Position numbers and translations under genes: made by a program. Below, one piece after another: positions 17,037 to 26,090 of a stretch of DNA of 64,000 nucleotides. Under the pieces are notes generated by a model that saw only the letters and a list, made by a program, of their open reading frames with translations, did not search any database and was not told the origin of the DNA. Positions within the stretch are counted from its first letter, which is position 1. The number at the start of each line of letters is the position of its first letter. The stretch is taken from contig JAGKWO010000009.1 in NCBI GenBank assembly GCA_021151835.1, positions 290,500 to 354,499 of the forward strand, in the 5' to 3' direction. This DNA is from Gammaproteobacteria bacterium. Lineage in GTDB: Bacteria > Pseudomonadota > Gammaproteobacteria > Pseudomonadales > Cellvibrionaceae.

Positions 17037-19496
17037 AGTATTGAGCAATTATTAAAACCGCATTCGATTGCCGTCATCGGTGCATCCAATCAGCCTAATC
17101 GCCCAGGTAATGCTGTGATGCGCAATTTGTTGCAAGGCCAATTTGATGGGCCGATTATGCCGGTGACACCGCATTACAAATCGGTGAACGGTGTATTGGC
17201 GTATCGCTCGATTGATGAATTACCCATGGTTCCCGATCTTGCAATTATCTGTACGCGCGCGACGCGGGTGCCGGCAATTATTTTGCAATTGGGGCGCAAG
17301 GGCACGCGCAATGCGATTGTGATTGCATCCGGCCTCGATAATTTATACACGGCGCAAGGAACCAACCTGCAAGAACAAATGCTCGCTATCGCCAAAGAAT
17401 GGGGCGTACGCATTTTGGGGCCGGATTCACTCGGTATTATTGTGCCTTCATTAGGCCTGAATGCCAGTTATGCGCATACCAATGCACTGCCCGGAAAAAT
17501 TGCGGTGGTCTCCCAATCCAGCGCAGTGTGTGTGACATTGCTCGATTGGTCAAAGCGTCGGCGTATTGGATTTTCCTATTTTATTTCGCTCGGTGAAGGC
17601 GTTGATATCGATTTTGATGAGATGATTGATTTCCTCGGTCGCGATCCAAACACGTCTGCAATCCTGCTTTACATCGATGCGATTTTTGATGGGCGCGCAT
17701 TTATGTCTTCCGCGCGTGCCGCCTCTTTTAATAAGCCGATATTGGTGATTAAAGCGGGAACTTATTCCGAGTCCGCATTAGTAACATCGCGCTTGCAGCC
17801 GGAACAAATTGGCGCTGATCCTGTTTATGATGCTGCATTTCGTCGTGCGGGCATGTTGCGTGTTGGTGATTTGCGCGAATTATTGGCAGCAGTAGAAACG
17901 CTCGCGAATGGCAAGCCGATTCATAACGAACAGCTCGTGATTCTTGCCAATGGTAATGGCCCCTGTGCAATGTCTTTCGATGCATTGCTGGAGCGTGGCG
18001 GCCGCCTTGCGAAGCTCGATGACGCGGTTGTGCAGCAATTGCAAAACATTATTCATACCGGTGGGCGCCCGACCAATCCCATTAATGTGCTAGGTGATGC
18101 ATCGCCGGAAACTTACCGCAAAGTCATGGAAGTGTTATTGCAAAGTAATAACATCGATAATTTACTCATTATGCAAGCGCCCTCGGCGTTAACGCCGGGA
18201 GAAATTTATGCTGATGCCGTGATTGATGCGTATAAAAACCATCGCGGAAAAAAACCGAATGTCTTCGCTAACTGGATGGGGGAAGATGCGGCACAGGAAG
18301 CGCGATTGCGTTTTGCAGCCGCTGGCATAGCGTCTTTCCGCACGCCGGAAGGCGCCGTGGGAGCGTTTATGCATATGGTGCAATACCGGCGCAACCAGAA
18401 ATTATTATCGGAAACCCCGGAATCCATTAGCGATAAAGTGCCTTATCAGCCCGCACACGCGTCCCAATTGATTGAACTGGCATTAAGTGAAGATCGAGCA
18501 CAACTCAGTTCTGCCGAATCGTTGCAACTACTGTCTGCCTATGGCATTACCGGTGTTGATGCCGCGACCAAAAATTTCACCACCGCCAATACGCCGCACA
18601 AGTTGCGTGTGCAAGTGCAAACAGATCCGGTATTTGGCCCGGTTATTTTAGTGGGTGAAGCTGCCAGTCATTGGAGTATTCGCAAGAGTGCGGTAGTCGC
18701 GTTGCCGCCGTTAAATATGGCCCTTGCTCGCTACATGGTTATCCAGGCACTGGCAGAAGGAAAAATCCGGGAACGCGAAGGTTATGCACCACTGAATATG
18801 CCCGCACTTTGTTTATTATTGACACAGATCAGCCAGATTGTGATTGATCATCCGCGGGTGTATTCATTATTGATCAATCCTGTATTGGTTGCTGGCGAAC
18901 AGGTTCATGCGCTGGAAGCCAGCATTACATTGCGCCTGGATAACCATCTCGCGCCTTTGGCTATTCGCCCTTATCCAAAAGAATTGGAAGAGACCTGCGT
19001 ATTGCGCGATGGGCAAACAGTTATCTTGCGGCCGATTAAATCGGAAGACGAATTGTTGTTGCAGCAATTCGATAATTCGCAAACCAAAGAAGACAGGTAC
19101 AAACGTTACTTTGCTGACTTGCCACAATTTTCCCACGAACAAATGGCGCGGCTTGCGCAAATCGATTACGCGCGCGAAATGGCATTTATCGCTGTTTCGC
19201 AAGCAGATCCTGCGGCAGAGAAAATCCTCGGTGTGGTACGGGTACAGACCGAGCCGGATAACCAGCATGCAGAATTTGCCATGGCTGTTCGCAGCGAATT
19301 AAAAGGAATTGGTTTGGGCGCGCGCTTGTTGCAAAAAATGATTGATTATTGTCGCAGCCAAAACACCAAAGAACTCACCGGGATTACTATGCTGGAAAAT
19401 GCTGGTATGGCCAACCTTGCACGTAAACTGGGTTTTAGTGTGCGGGTTAATGGTGATGAAGGTTTAATTGATATGCGCTTGGTATTGCAAGAGTAA
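17025..19496 (+). CDS. Pat/YfiQ-type protein acetyltransferase (acyl-CoA synthetase-like domains + GNAT)
   Basis: The 823-aa protein has the PatZ/YfiQ layout: an N-terminal CoA-binding domain (SIAVIGASNQPNRPGNAVM), succinyl-CoA-ligase-like domains (GKIAVVSQSSAVCVTLLDW; LVILANGNGPCAMSFDAL), an ATP-grasp-like part and a C-terminal GNAT domain (from about residue 660, with ELKGIGLGARLLQKMI as the acetyl-CoA motif). Such enzymes acetylate lysines, for example in acetyl-CoA synthetase. Compared with the 886-aa E. coli protein as I remember it, about 60-70 residues of the ATP-grasp N-terminal lobe (the YPVALKLRSPDIPHKS region) are missing between YGITGVDA and LRVQVQTDPVFGP. A histone-deacetylase-like gene converges on it. 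Confidence 0.9.
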   Translation: MSLKSIEQLLKPHSIAVIGASNQPNRPGNAVMRNLLQGQFDGPIMPVTPHYKSVNGVLAYRSIDELPMVPDLAIICTRATRVPAIILQLGRKGTRNAIVIASGLDNLYTAQGTNLQEQMLAIAKEWGVRILGPDSLGIIVPSLGLNASYAHTNALPGKIAVVSQSSAVCVTLLDWSKRRRIGFSYFISLGEGVDIDFDEMIDFLGRDPNTSAILLYIDAIFDGRAFMSSARAASFNKPILVIKAGTYSESALVTSRLQPEQIGADPVYDAAFRRAGMLRVGDLRELLAAVETLANGKPIHNEQLVILANGNGPCAMSFDALLERGGRLAKLDDAVVQQLQNIIHTGGRPTNPINVLGDASPETYRKVMEVLLQSNNIDNLLIMQAPSALTPGEIYADAVIDAYKNHRGKKPNVFANWMGEDAAQEARLRFAAAGIASFRTPEGAVGAFMHMVQYRRNQKLLSETPESISDKVPYQPAHASQLIELALSEDRAQLSSAESLQLLSAYGITGVDAATKNFTTANTPHKLRVQVQTDPVFGPVILVGEAASHWSIRKSAVVALPPLNMALARYMVIQALAEGKIREREGYAPLNMPALCLLLTQISQIVIDHPRVYSLLINPVLVAGEQVHALEASITLRLDNHLAPLAIRPYPKELEETCVLRDGQTVILRPIKSEDELLLQQFDNSQTKEDRYKRYFADLPQFSHEQMARLAQIDYAREMAFIAVSQADPAAEKILGVVRVQTEPDNQHAEFAMAVRSELKGIGLGARLLQKMIDYCRSQNTKELTGITMLENAGMANLARKLGFSVRVNGDEGLIDMRLVLQE

Positions 19497-19518
19497 TTAA
19501 CATCCCTGTTAATTAAAT

Positions 19519-20469
19519 TTATGACGATAATTTTCCCAGCGCTTTAATATGTGCAAGTGCGCAGCGGCCCAATCCCAACAGGTCGTAACCACCTTCCAGC
19601 ATGGACACTATGCCGTGGCAGTGATCTGCTTCCGGAAGATTTTTACTGTCATCCATTAACTGGCGTATTTTTTGGGTGATCCATGCGTAATCCTGTTCTA
19701 CCAAACTGATCGATGACATATCGTCATCAATATAAGCATCGAAACCCGCCGAAATAAAAATAAATTGCGGTTTGAATTTTTCCAATGCTGGAAACCATTG
19801 AGCACTGATTGCATCGCGAAATCCCTGGCTGCGACAGCTTGCTGGTAGGGGAGTATTAATGATGTGGGCTGGAACATCATCAATTTCAGTATTGGGATAA
19901 AACGGATACTGAAAACTGGAGCAAAAAAGTACGCGTTCATCATCGAGGAAAATATCCTGGGTGCCGTTGCCATGATGCACATCAAAATCCAGGATGGCGA
20001 TGCGTTGTAATCCATAAACTTCCAATGCATGTTTGGCGGCCACAGCGATATTATTAAAAATACAAAAACCCATCGCCCGTGCATGTTCAGCGTGATGACC
20101 GGGCGGGCGCACATTGCAAAACACCGCATCGGTTTCTTTCCGCATAATCATATCTACACCCAGCACACCGGCGCCCGCCGCATGGCGTGCGGCAGTTAAT
20201 GTATGCGGCGAGAGATAAACATCGTCTGCAAAAAATTGGATGCCGGACTGCGGTACTGCACGCGTAACTTGTTCGATATGTTCCGCCGTGTGCACGCGCA
20301 ATAATTGTTGATCGGTAACGGCGGGCGCATCGCGCTGGCAGAGCAGGGCATCAATACCGCTGGCTAATAATTGATTAGCAATTGCCTCAACGCGGCCGGG
20401 GCACTCGGGGTGTCCATCGGGCATTTTATGTTCGTGGCAACTGGGGTGGCTAATTAATGTGGTAAGCAT
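19519..20469 (-). CDS. Histone deacetylase family protein (class II-like, AcuC/HDAC superfamily)
   Basis: The 316-aa cytoplasmic enzyme has the HDAC signature: HPECPGRVEAI near the start, NVRPPGHHAEHARAMGFCIFNN with the active-site His pair, and ILDFDVHHGNGTQDIF with the zinc-binding Asp and His; the third zinc-binding Asp is in SAGFDAYIDD. Bacterial members remove acetyl groups from lysine or polyamine substrates. It converges on the Pat-type acetyltransferase with only 22 bases between stop codons. A role in reversing protein acetylation is an attractive inference from this pairing, not something the sequence proves. Confidence 0.93.
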   Translation of the reverse strand: MLTTLISHPSCHEHKMPDGHPECPGRVEAIANQLLASGIDALLCQRDAPAVTDQQLLRVHTAEHIEQVTRAVPQSGIQFFADDVYLSPHTLTAARHAAGAGVLGVDMIMRKETDAVFCNVRPPGHHAEHARAMGFCIFNNIAVAAKHALEVYGLQRIAILDFDVHHGNGTQDIFLDDERVLFCSSFQYPFYPNTEIDDVPAHIINTPLPASCRSQGFRDAISAQWFPALEKFKPQFIFISAGFDAYIDDDMSSISLVEQDYAWITQKIRQLMDDSKNLPEADHCHGIVSMLEGGYDLLGLGRCALAHIKALGKLSS

Positions 20470-20521
20470 AATGGTGATTATTCCTTCGCAAGGCGATCAC
20501 TATAAACGCTTCGGTGATGCC

Positions 20522-20538
20522 TTGTGAATATTTCACAA
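20522..20538. promoter_or_regulatory. 17-base perfect dyad between divergent genes
   Basis: TTGTGAATATTTCACAA is a 7-3-7 perfect dyad. It resembles a CRP box with one base fewer in the spacer. It lies between the deacetylase gene (minus) and the 20.6-kb secreted protein gene (plus). Confidence 0.4.
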
Positions 20539-20576
20539 CAGGATCGGAATTAATTAACTGGGATGCAATCGGTGCC

Positions 20577-20613
20577 TGCCTATACTGCCCACCGTCGACC
20601 GATGGTGTCGACG
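20577..20613 (+). promoter_or_regulatory. Candidate RpoS-type -10 with an adjacent dyad before the 20.6-kb operon
   Basis: TGCCTATACT at 20577-20586 matches the sigma-S-like -10 seen at 15723. Immediately after, CGTCGAC (20593-20599) and GTCGACG (20607-20613) form an inverted repeat at the expected transcription start. The start codon follows at 20639 behind AAAGGAAA. Confidence 0.4.
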
Positions 20614-20638
20614 CGTCATTAACCTAAAAGGAAATTTT

Positions 20639-21502
20639 ATGAAAAAGTCACCTCTGTGGCTCGCAGTTCTGTCTGCTCTGGCCGTTCAATCTGCTCTTAC
20701 TGCAACTTCTGTTTCTGCTGCTGTTGCAACCCCGGAAAAAACCACCAGCATTGTGACCCGTGATTTGCTGGTGCAAGCGGACCTGGTATTTTCCGGCAAG
20801 GTTGTCAGCGTGGAATACAAAGATTCTGCCGATGGTCTTCCCCATACCTTTGTTACTTACGATGTTGATCAAGTGATCTCCGGGCGTCCGGACGGATCAC
20901 AAGTAACCTTGCGTTTCCTGGGGGGCCGCCAGCAAAAAGGCGAAGTGGTTCGTTACCTTGAAGTATCTGAAACACCGGAATTCCAGGTAGGTGATACCGA
21001 CGTGCTTTTTGCGAGCAAAAACAACAGCAGTATTTGCCCTTTGGCAAAATGTACGTCGGGTCGCTTCCGCAATCTGGATGGCGTATTAGCCAGCGATGAC
21101 GGGCGTGCAATCATTGAAAAAACCGATAGCAGCTACGCAATTTCTGCTGCGGTCATAGCGCAAGATACTGAACGCAAGGGCGATGTTGGCCATGGTGCCA
21201 ATGCGCTGGCGAGTGTAGCGCGTGAGCCGGTATCGCCGGTGGTTCCGGCGACTGCGGTTAAAACAGAACAATTTATTGCCGATTTGCGTGAGCAAGCGAG
21301 GGAAGTCGCCAGTGCCCGTGCCGATACTCCAATATTTGTTTCTGCATCGATTAAAGACGAGTTTAAAGCAGCAGCAATGGCTCCTGAAGCTGCGCCTGCT
21401 GATGCCGCTCCCAACCTGTTACGCCGTGTCACTACGCCAACCGATTTTGATCGTTGGGAAGAAGACGCTGTGCGCAAAAACAACGGCAACCCGGTTCTTT
21501 AA
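20639..21502 (+). CDS. Secreted protein of unknown function, paired with a metzincin
   Basis: The 287-aa precursor has a clear signal peptide (MKKSPLWLAVLSALAVQSAL, cleavage near SVSAAVA). Residues 35-165 form a beta-rich domain (LLVQADLVFSGKVVSVEY, TFVTYDVDQVISGRPDGSQV, VGDTDVLFASKN) with two cysteines (SICPLAKCTSGRF) that may form a disulfide. The remainder is Ala/Pro-rich and low complexity. Function is not recognised. It lies 40 bases ahead of a secreted metalloprotease gene on the same strand with no terminator between, so the two are probably one operon; a role as partner or inhibitor of the protease is conjecture. Confidence 0.75.
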   Translation: MKKSPLWLAVLSALAVQSALTATSVSAAVATPEKTTSIVTRDLLVQADLVFSGKVVSVEYKDSADGLPHTFVTYDVDQVISGRPDGSQVTLRFLGGRQQKGEVVRYLEVSETPEFQVGDTDVLFASKNNSSICPLAKCTSGRFRNLDGVLASDDGRAIIEKTDSSYAISAAVIAQDTERKGDVGHGANALASVAREPVSPVVPATAVKTEQFIADLREQAREVASARADTPIFVSASIKDEFKAAAMAPEAAPADAAPNLLRRVTTPTDFDRWEEDAVRKNNGNPVL

Positions 21503-21542
21503 TCATTCACCTCTGTAAATGTCTTTTGACAAGGAAACTATC

Positions 21543-22640
21543 ATGAAAAAATTATTATTAACGTCGTTAGGCCTGGTAATGACCCTGAGCGCGATGAACG
21601 CGAGTGCTGTTGGCTGGCGTACCTGCGATGGCAACAAAATCAAATGGGATAGCAATACAGTTACTTTTCGTGCAAGCAACGTTAGCTTTCCTGCGGGCTC
21701 AGCATTTGGAAATTCATTGCAAACTTCTATCAATCGTGTGAATGACAATCCGAGTAATTTTAATTTCTCATTGTTGTTTGGTGACACTTCAGTGAAACGT
21801 GATAACGGCCAGAATGAAACCTGGTTTACCAGTGATCCTGATGTACATGGCGGCGCTCCGGCACGCGCATTAACCTGGTATCACTGTTACTGGGCATTTG
21901 GCTGGCATTATGGTATCGATGAAGTGGATGTTGTATTTAACACCGCTGAAACCTATACCACATCAATGAGCAAAACCAGTTTGTGGGCGTTTGGTGGCGC
22001 TGCACGCCCATTTGAAACGACCGCAGTGCATGAGTTTTCCCACGCAATGGGTTTGCTGCATGAAAATCGCTGGTACAGCATCATGGGGCAGGATTGGACT
22101 CACATTCACGCCAATGGTGACACCGCGCGCTCCTATTTAGGTGAGGACGGTGCCGATGGTTCGGTCATTCTCTACGGTGCGCAGGCGAGTACGATGGAAG
22201 ATTTATCGCTCACCAACTTTAAATATCTGGGCAAGGATGGCGAGTACTCAACGCATCAACCAACGCAATTATTTAATTCTGCCGGTTCGGTACTGAGTTG
22301 GTTTACCGATGCCGGTGAGCGTCGCTACCGGGTAAATAAAGGGCAATCAGTACAACTGGAATTAACCGGTGAGAACAACGGCAAAACCAGCCAGACCGTA
22401 AAAATTGCTTACTATATTTCCAGTAACAATTTGATTAGTACGGCTGACCGTTTGATTGCTACAGGTACTGTAACGCTAAGCCGCAACCAACCGGCAACAT
22501 TCAAAAGTAATCTGGTTATTCCTGCGGATCTAACCTCGGGTACTAACTACTGGGTGGGTGCGATTGTGGATTACGACAATGCGGTGACCGAAACTGTATC
22601 GGTTAATAACGCATCTTATTTGCCGATTCGTGTAAATTAA
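21543..22640 (+). CDS. Secreted metzincin (matrixin-like) metalloprotease with C-terminal beta domain
   Basis: The frame opens at 21519, but the ATG at 21543 (MKKLLLTSLGLVMTLS) follows AAGGAAA and gives a proper signal peptide, so it is preferred (365 aa). The zinc motif HEFSHAMGLLH (H163, E164, H167, H173) and the Met-turn YSIMG (M181) define a metzincin; the upstream region with FRASNVSFPAGS and INRVNDNPSNF resembles matrixin-type catalytic domains. From about residue 245 to the end there is a CARDB-like beta domain (VNKGQSVQLELTGENNGKT, ISSNNLISTADRLI, NYWVGAIVDYDNAV). It is probably exported; the substrate is unknown. Confidence 0.88.
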   Translation: MKKLLLTSLGLVMTLSAMNASAVGWRTCDGNKIKWDSNTVTFRASNVSFPAGSAFGNSLQTSINRVNDNPSNFNFSLLFGDTSVKRDNGQNETWFTSDPDVHGGAPARALTWYHCYWAFGWHYGIDEVDVVFNTAETYTTSMSKTSLWAFGGAARPFETTAVHEFSHAMGLLHENRWYSIMGQDWTHIHANGDTARSYLGEDGADGSVILYGAQASTMEDLSLTNFKYLGKDGEYSTHQPTQLFNSAGSVLSWFTDAGERRYRVNKGQSVQLELTGENNGKTSQTVKIAYYISSNNLISTADRLIATGTVTLSRNQPATFKSNLVIPADLTSGTNYWVGAIVDYDNAVTETVSVNNASYLPIRVN

Positions 22641-22660
22641 TTTTTCATGAATTGATAACT

Positions 22661-22688
22661 AAAAACCCGCAGTAATGCGGGTTTTTTT
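22661..22688 (+). terminator. Intrinsic terminator after the metzincin gene
   Basis: AAAAACCCGC, loop AGTAAT, then GCGGGTTTTTTT. Confidence 0.88.
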
Positions 22689-22828
22689 ATGCGCATTACA
22701 TCTGTCATGCGCCCGTAAAGAATTGATAAATTGCTGTGGACTCTTGTTTCGCTGGTTAATATTGATGTGCATAATTTATTCGTTAGCAACGAATAAATAT
22801 AAAAATCACATAAAAACGAGAGTCAACC

Positions 22829-24421
22829 ATGTATAAATATATCCTATTAATATTTTCATTAATGTTGATTGCCTGTGGTGGCGGTTCATCGGGATCATCC
22901 CCGACCACTTCTTCGAATCAGGCCTCAGTTCAATCTTCCTCTCAAGCAACCAGCCAGCCTGTTTCAAGTTTATCTGTTTCAAGCCAATCCTTTTCAAATG
23001 CCTCATCCACCCAGGCTCGTCAGCAGGCATTGGTTCCGTGGCCTTCAGAGGTTAGCGAACAAAATGGCGTTGCAAATCTGGGAGTACAAGCGACGCTGGA
23101 ATTCGATAGTTCAACACCAACCAGCACCCGCGCACTGACCGCATTACTAAGTGTGTTGGGAATTACGGCAGTTGACACTGCACCTTATAAAATCCAGTTG
23201 TCATTGGTGAGCCAGCCGGAATTAGGCGCTGAAGGTTATCGGTTGGTAATTGCGGAAAATATTCAGATTAGTGCGCAAACCGACGCTGGACTTTTTTACG
23301 GTGTGCAAACATTGAAACAATTATTCCCGATAAATGCGCAAGCAACCTATCAGTTGCCCAGGATAACCATTGTTGATGTCCCGCAATATTCATGGCGCGG
23401 TAGCATGGTGGATGTTGCACGGCATTTTTTCAGTATTGATTATGTGAAGAAACATGTTGAGCGAATGGCGGCATTTAAATTAAATAAATTGCATTTGCAC
23501 TTATCCGATGACCAGGGTTGGCGGATGGAAATAAAACAATATCCCAAACTCACCAGCATTGGTGCGTCAACGCAAGCGGGCGGTGGTCCCGGTGGTTTTT
23601 ATACACAGGAAGAGTTGAAAGACCTGGTTGCGTTTGCAGCACAGCATAATATTGATGTTATTCCGGAATTGGATATGCCCGGGCATGTGCAGGCGGCTAT
23701 CGCGTCATACAACGAACTGGCTTGTGATAATGTCACTAATTTAGGTGTTTACACTGGCCTGGATGTCGGTTTCAGTTCTTTGTGTTTAACAAAGCCGGAT
23801 GTCATTTATCCATTTGTAAAAAATGTATTGACTGAAGTGGCGGAGGTTTTTCCAGCGCAATATATCCATCTTGGTGGCGATGAAATAAAACATAATTTGT
23901 ATCCGGAATTTATTGATAAGGCCCAGCAAATTATCAAAGAGTTAAATCGCACCATGATTGCCTGGGAAGAAGCGTCTGCGGGAAAAAACCTGGAGCCGGG
24001 TACCTTGTTGCAATTGTGGAATGATAATTACAATATCCAGTCTGCACTGGATCGTAATATCCATTTAATCCTTTCCCCTTGCAGCTATTTTTATCTGGAT
24101 CACGGTAATTACAATGGGCAGCCGGAAACCTATACCTGGTGCCGCAAACAAGGTGTGCCGATGGAACGTATTTACAGTTTTAATCCGCAGAAATATTCGT
24201 TAGTGACTGGTATAGAAGCACCAGTGTGGAGTGAAGTGGTTACGTCGGAGGCAGCATTGGATAATCGCATTTGGCCGCGTCTTGCCGCTGTTGCAGAAAT
24301 TGCCTGGACCCAGCAGTCTGCACGCAATTATCAACAATTTACGTTACGCCTGAAAGAATTAAAGCCTTATTTCGATAAGGCGGGGATCCAGTATTATCGT
24401 GAGCCGCAATTGGGTTGGTGA
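22829..24421 (+). CDS. GH20 beta-N-acetylhexosaminidase, lipoprotein with Ser-rich linker
   Basis: This enzyme releases terminal N-acetylhexosamine from chitin oligosaccharides or glycans. The 530-aa precursor has a lipoprotein signal (LMLIAC, Cys16), a Ser/Gln-rich linker (about residues 20-65), a GH20 N-terminal domain (QALVPWPSEV to GVQTLKQLF) and a TIM barrel with HLHLSDDQGWRMEIK and the catalytic Asp-Glu pair in HLGGDEI (D351-E352). The stretch between HLGGDEI and the IAWEEA motif is about 25 residues shorter than I expect for the family, removing a loop. It stands between two strong terminators, as a single transcription unit. Confidence 0.93.
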   Translation: MYKYILLIFSLMLIACGGGSSGSSPTTSSNQASVQSSSQATSQPVSSLSVSSQSFSNASSTQARQQALVPWPSEVSEQNGVANLGVQATLEFDSSTPTSTRALTALLSVLGITAVDTAPYKIQLSLVSQPELGAEGYRLVIAENIQISAQTDAGLFYGVQTLKQLFPINAQATYQLPRITIVDVPQYSWRGSMVDVARHFFSIDYVKKHVERMAAFKLNKLHLHLSDDQGWRMEIKQYPKLTSIGASTQAGGGPGGFYTQEELKDLVAFAAQHNIDVIPELDMPGHVQAAIASYNELACDNVTNLGVYTGLDVGFSSLCLTKPDVIYPFVKNVLTEVAEVFPAQYIHLGGDEIKHNLYPEFIDKAQQIIKELNRTMIAWEEASAGKNLEPGTLLQLWNDNYNIQSALDRNIHLILSPCSYFYLDHGNYNGQPETYTWCRKQGVPMERIYSFNPQKYSLVTGIEAPVWSEVVTSEAALDNRIWPRLAAVAEIAWTQQSARNYQQFTLRLKELKPYFDKAGIQYYREPQLGW

Positions 24422-24459
24422 AAATGATTGGCAGTCACGTTTAATATAATTAGGTAACA

Positions 24460-24493
24460 AAAAAAGCGGAGGTGAAAACCTCCGCTTTTTTTT
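24460..24493. terminator. Bidirectional terminator between convergent genes
   Basis: AGCGGAGGT (24465-24473), GAAA loop, ACCTCCGCT (24478-24486), flanked by A6 and T8 tracts; works for both the GH20 gene and the fadL-like gene. Confidence 0.9.
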
Positions 24494-24513
24494 GGATTTT
24501 TACAATATGGAAT

Positions 24514-25836
24514 TTAAAAAATCCAGTTCGCCTGGATGCCCACCACATTTACCGATGCATCAAAATTACCTTCAACGTGGTGACCTGTTTGCAGATTGGT
24601 ATTGTTGATATGGGCATCATCAACTTTTATGTAAGCGTAACCCAGGTCCATTGAAAAATCGTTGGAGAAACGGTAATTAAAACCCCCGGTAAACCATAAG
24701 CGATTCTCATCCGGGATGCGCGGGTTTACCAATGCTGGATTGGTTTGCGGTGCTTCGTCATAAGCAATACCGAAACGCCACGACCAGGGACAATCGGATT
24801 TATAGCTGAAGCCCAAGGCATAACGCATTGAGTCTTCGTACTCCAGATCCAGTCGGCTGACAGTGAGATTATTGTTCGTGTTGATGACATCAATCTTGTC
24901 GATGCTGCTCCACTGTGTCCATGCAATATCGGTGTGGACCCACCAATAATCGGAGAAGCGATGCGAAGCACTGAACGTTAGTGTATCGGGTAATTCGACG
25001 CTGGCTTGTGCATCACCCGCTAAAGTATTTAATGTTGCCGCGCAAATAGTTCCTGTTGTCGGTGCTGGCGGCGCGCCGGTGGGAAACCCGGCACCGGGAC
25101 TACACAATGCATTCAGGGTAAATGTTGCATCACCTTCAAGATCAAACTTTCCGCCTTGCCGCCAGAGCAATCCAAAGCGTGTGCGATCAGTAGGTTTAAA
25201 AAATAAACTTACATCGCCAACAATATCGTCGTCATCGCCCTGGATTTTTGCGCTGCTGTCGGTTGCCGGCTGGGGATTCACCCCGAGTGTAGAATCAACC
25301 TGGCTTTTCAGTGTTACATCAGCAGTTTGATAATCCAATCCCAAACCCAATGACCACTGCTCAGTTAATTCAATTGCAAGCACCGCATTGATATTTGCAA
25401 CTTCCAGTTCGCTATGAGTGGCGAGGTAACGCCCGGTCCAGTCATCGCCATATTTGCTAGCCAAGCCGTAAGGCGCATTAACACCGAGCCCGAGTGTTAA
25501 TTTTTCAGTGAGGGGTTGCACCCAGTAAATATTCGGCACATAACCTGTTTCATTGGTTTTGCCCGTGGTTCCATTGGTATTGGAATTGGTGTTATTGAAT
25601 TCCGCACTGGTAAATATCGCATTCACGCCCAGTGTTAATGTGGGATCTTTTAATTCACTGAGCGATGCAGGATTGAAAAACACGCTGGTGGCATCCTTGG
25701 TGTCGGATGCGGTACCTGCAAATGCCTGGCCGAGGAACGCGGGGCTTTGCTCAAGTATCTGGAACGAGGCGGCATAAGAAAAAGCAGGTAACATTAAACT
25801 AATGCTGGCGAATAAAGCGCGGCGAGGGAATCGCAT
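24514..25836 (-). CDS. FadL/OmpP1-family outer-membrane transporter of hydrophobic compounds
   Basis: FadL-type barrels carry long-chain fatty acids or other hydrophobic molecules across the outer membrane. The start at 25836 (MRFPRRALFASISL) follows a consensus AGGAGG, which favours it over the upstream in-frame codon at 25857. The 440-aa precursor has a signal peptide ending FSYAA, then the family motif SFQILEQSPAFLGQAFAGTA with the N-terminal hatch, SVFFNPASLSEL, the segment NAPYGLASKYGDDWTGRY, and a C-terminal strand ending IQANWIF. No fatty-acid genes are adjacent, so the substrate cannot be told. Confidence 0.92.
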   Translation of the reverse strand: MRFPRRALFASISLMLPAFSYAASFQILEQSPAFLGQAFAGTASDTKDATSVFFNPASLSELKDPTLTLGVNAIFTSAEFNNTNSNTNGTTGKTNETGYVPNIYWVQPLTEKLTLGLGVNAPYGLASKYGDDWTGRYLATHSELEVANINAVLAIELTEQWSLGLGLDYQTADVTLKSQVDSTLGVNPQPATDSSAKIQGDDDDIVGDVSLFFKPTDRTRFGLLWRQGGKFDLEGDATFTLNALCSPGAGFPTGAPPAPTTGTICAATLNTLAGDAQASVELPDTLTFSASHRFSDYWWVHTDIAWTQWSSIDKIDVINTNNNLTVSRLDLEYEDSMRYALGFSYKSDCPWSWRFGIAYDEAPQTNPALVNPRIPDENRLWFTGGFNYRFSNDFSMDLGYAYIKVDDAHINNTNLQTGHHVEGNFDASVNVVGIQANWIF

Positions 25837-26034
25837 AAAGCCTCCTGAATACAGCAAAATTGATTCAATAGGTCTTCTTAGTCTAGTGGATAATTAAAAA
25901 GTTTTTATCAACGAAGCAATAATCGATTGAAAAATCCAAATGAGTGGATGAACGCGACAAAATAAATATTGATGTGAACAATTTATGGGTATTGCGGACT
26001 AAAAATGTTTATAGATATGAAATTTGCAGATAAA

Positions 26035-26066
26035 AAAAGTGCATCATTTTTCAATAATGCACTTTT
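26035..26066 (-). terminator. Terminator of the purH-purD unit
   Basis: AAAAGTGCAT (26035-26044) pairs with ATGCACTTTT (26057-26066); on the minus strand the stem is followed by a run of T. It lies 24 bases past the purD stop. Confidence 0.8.
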
Positions 26067-26090
26067 GGCAGTGTTTGGTGCGACGAAATT

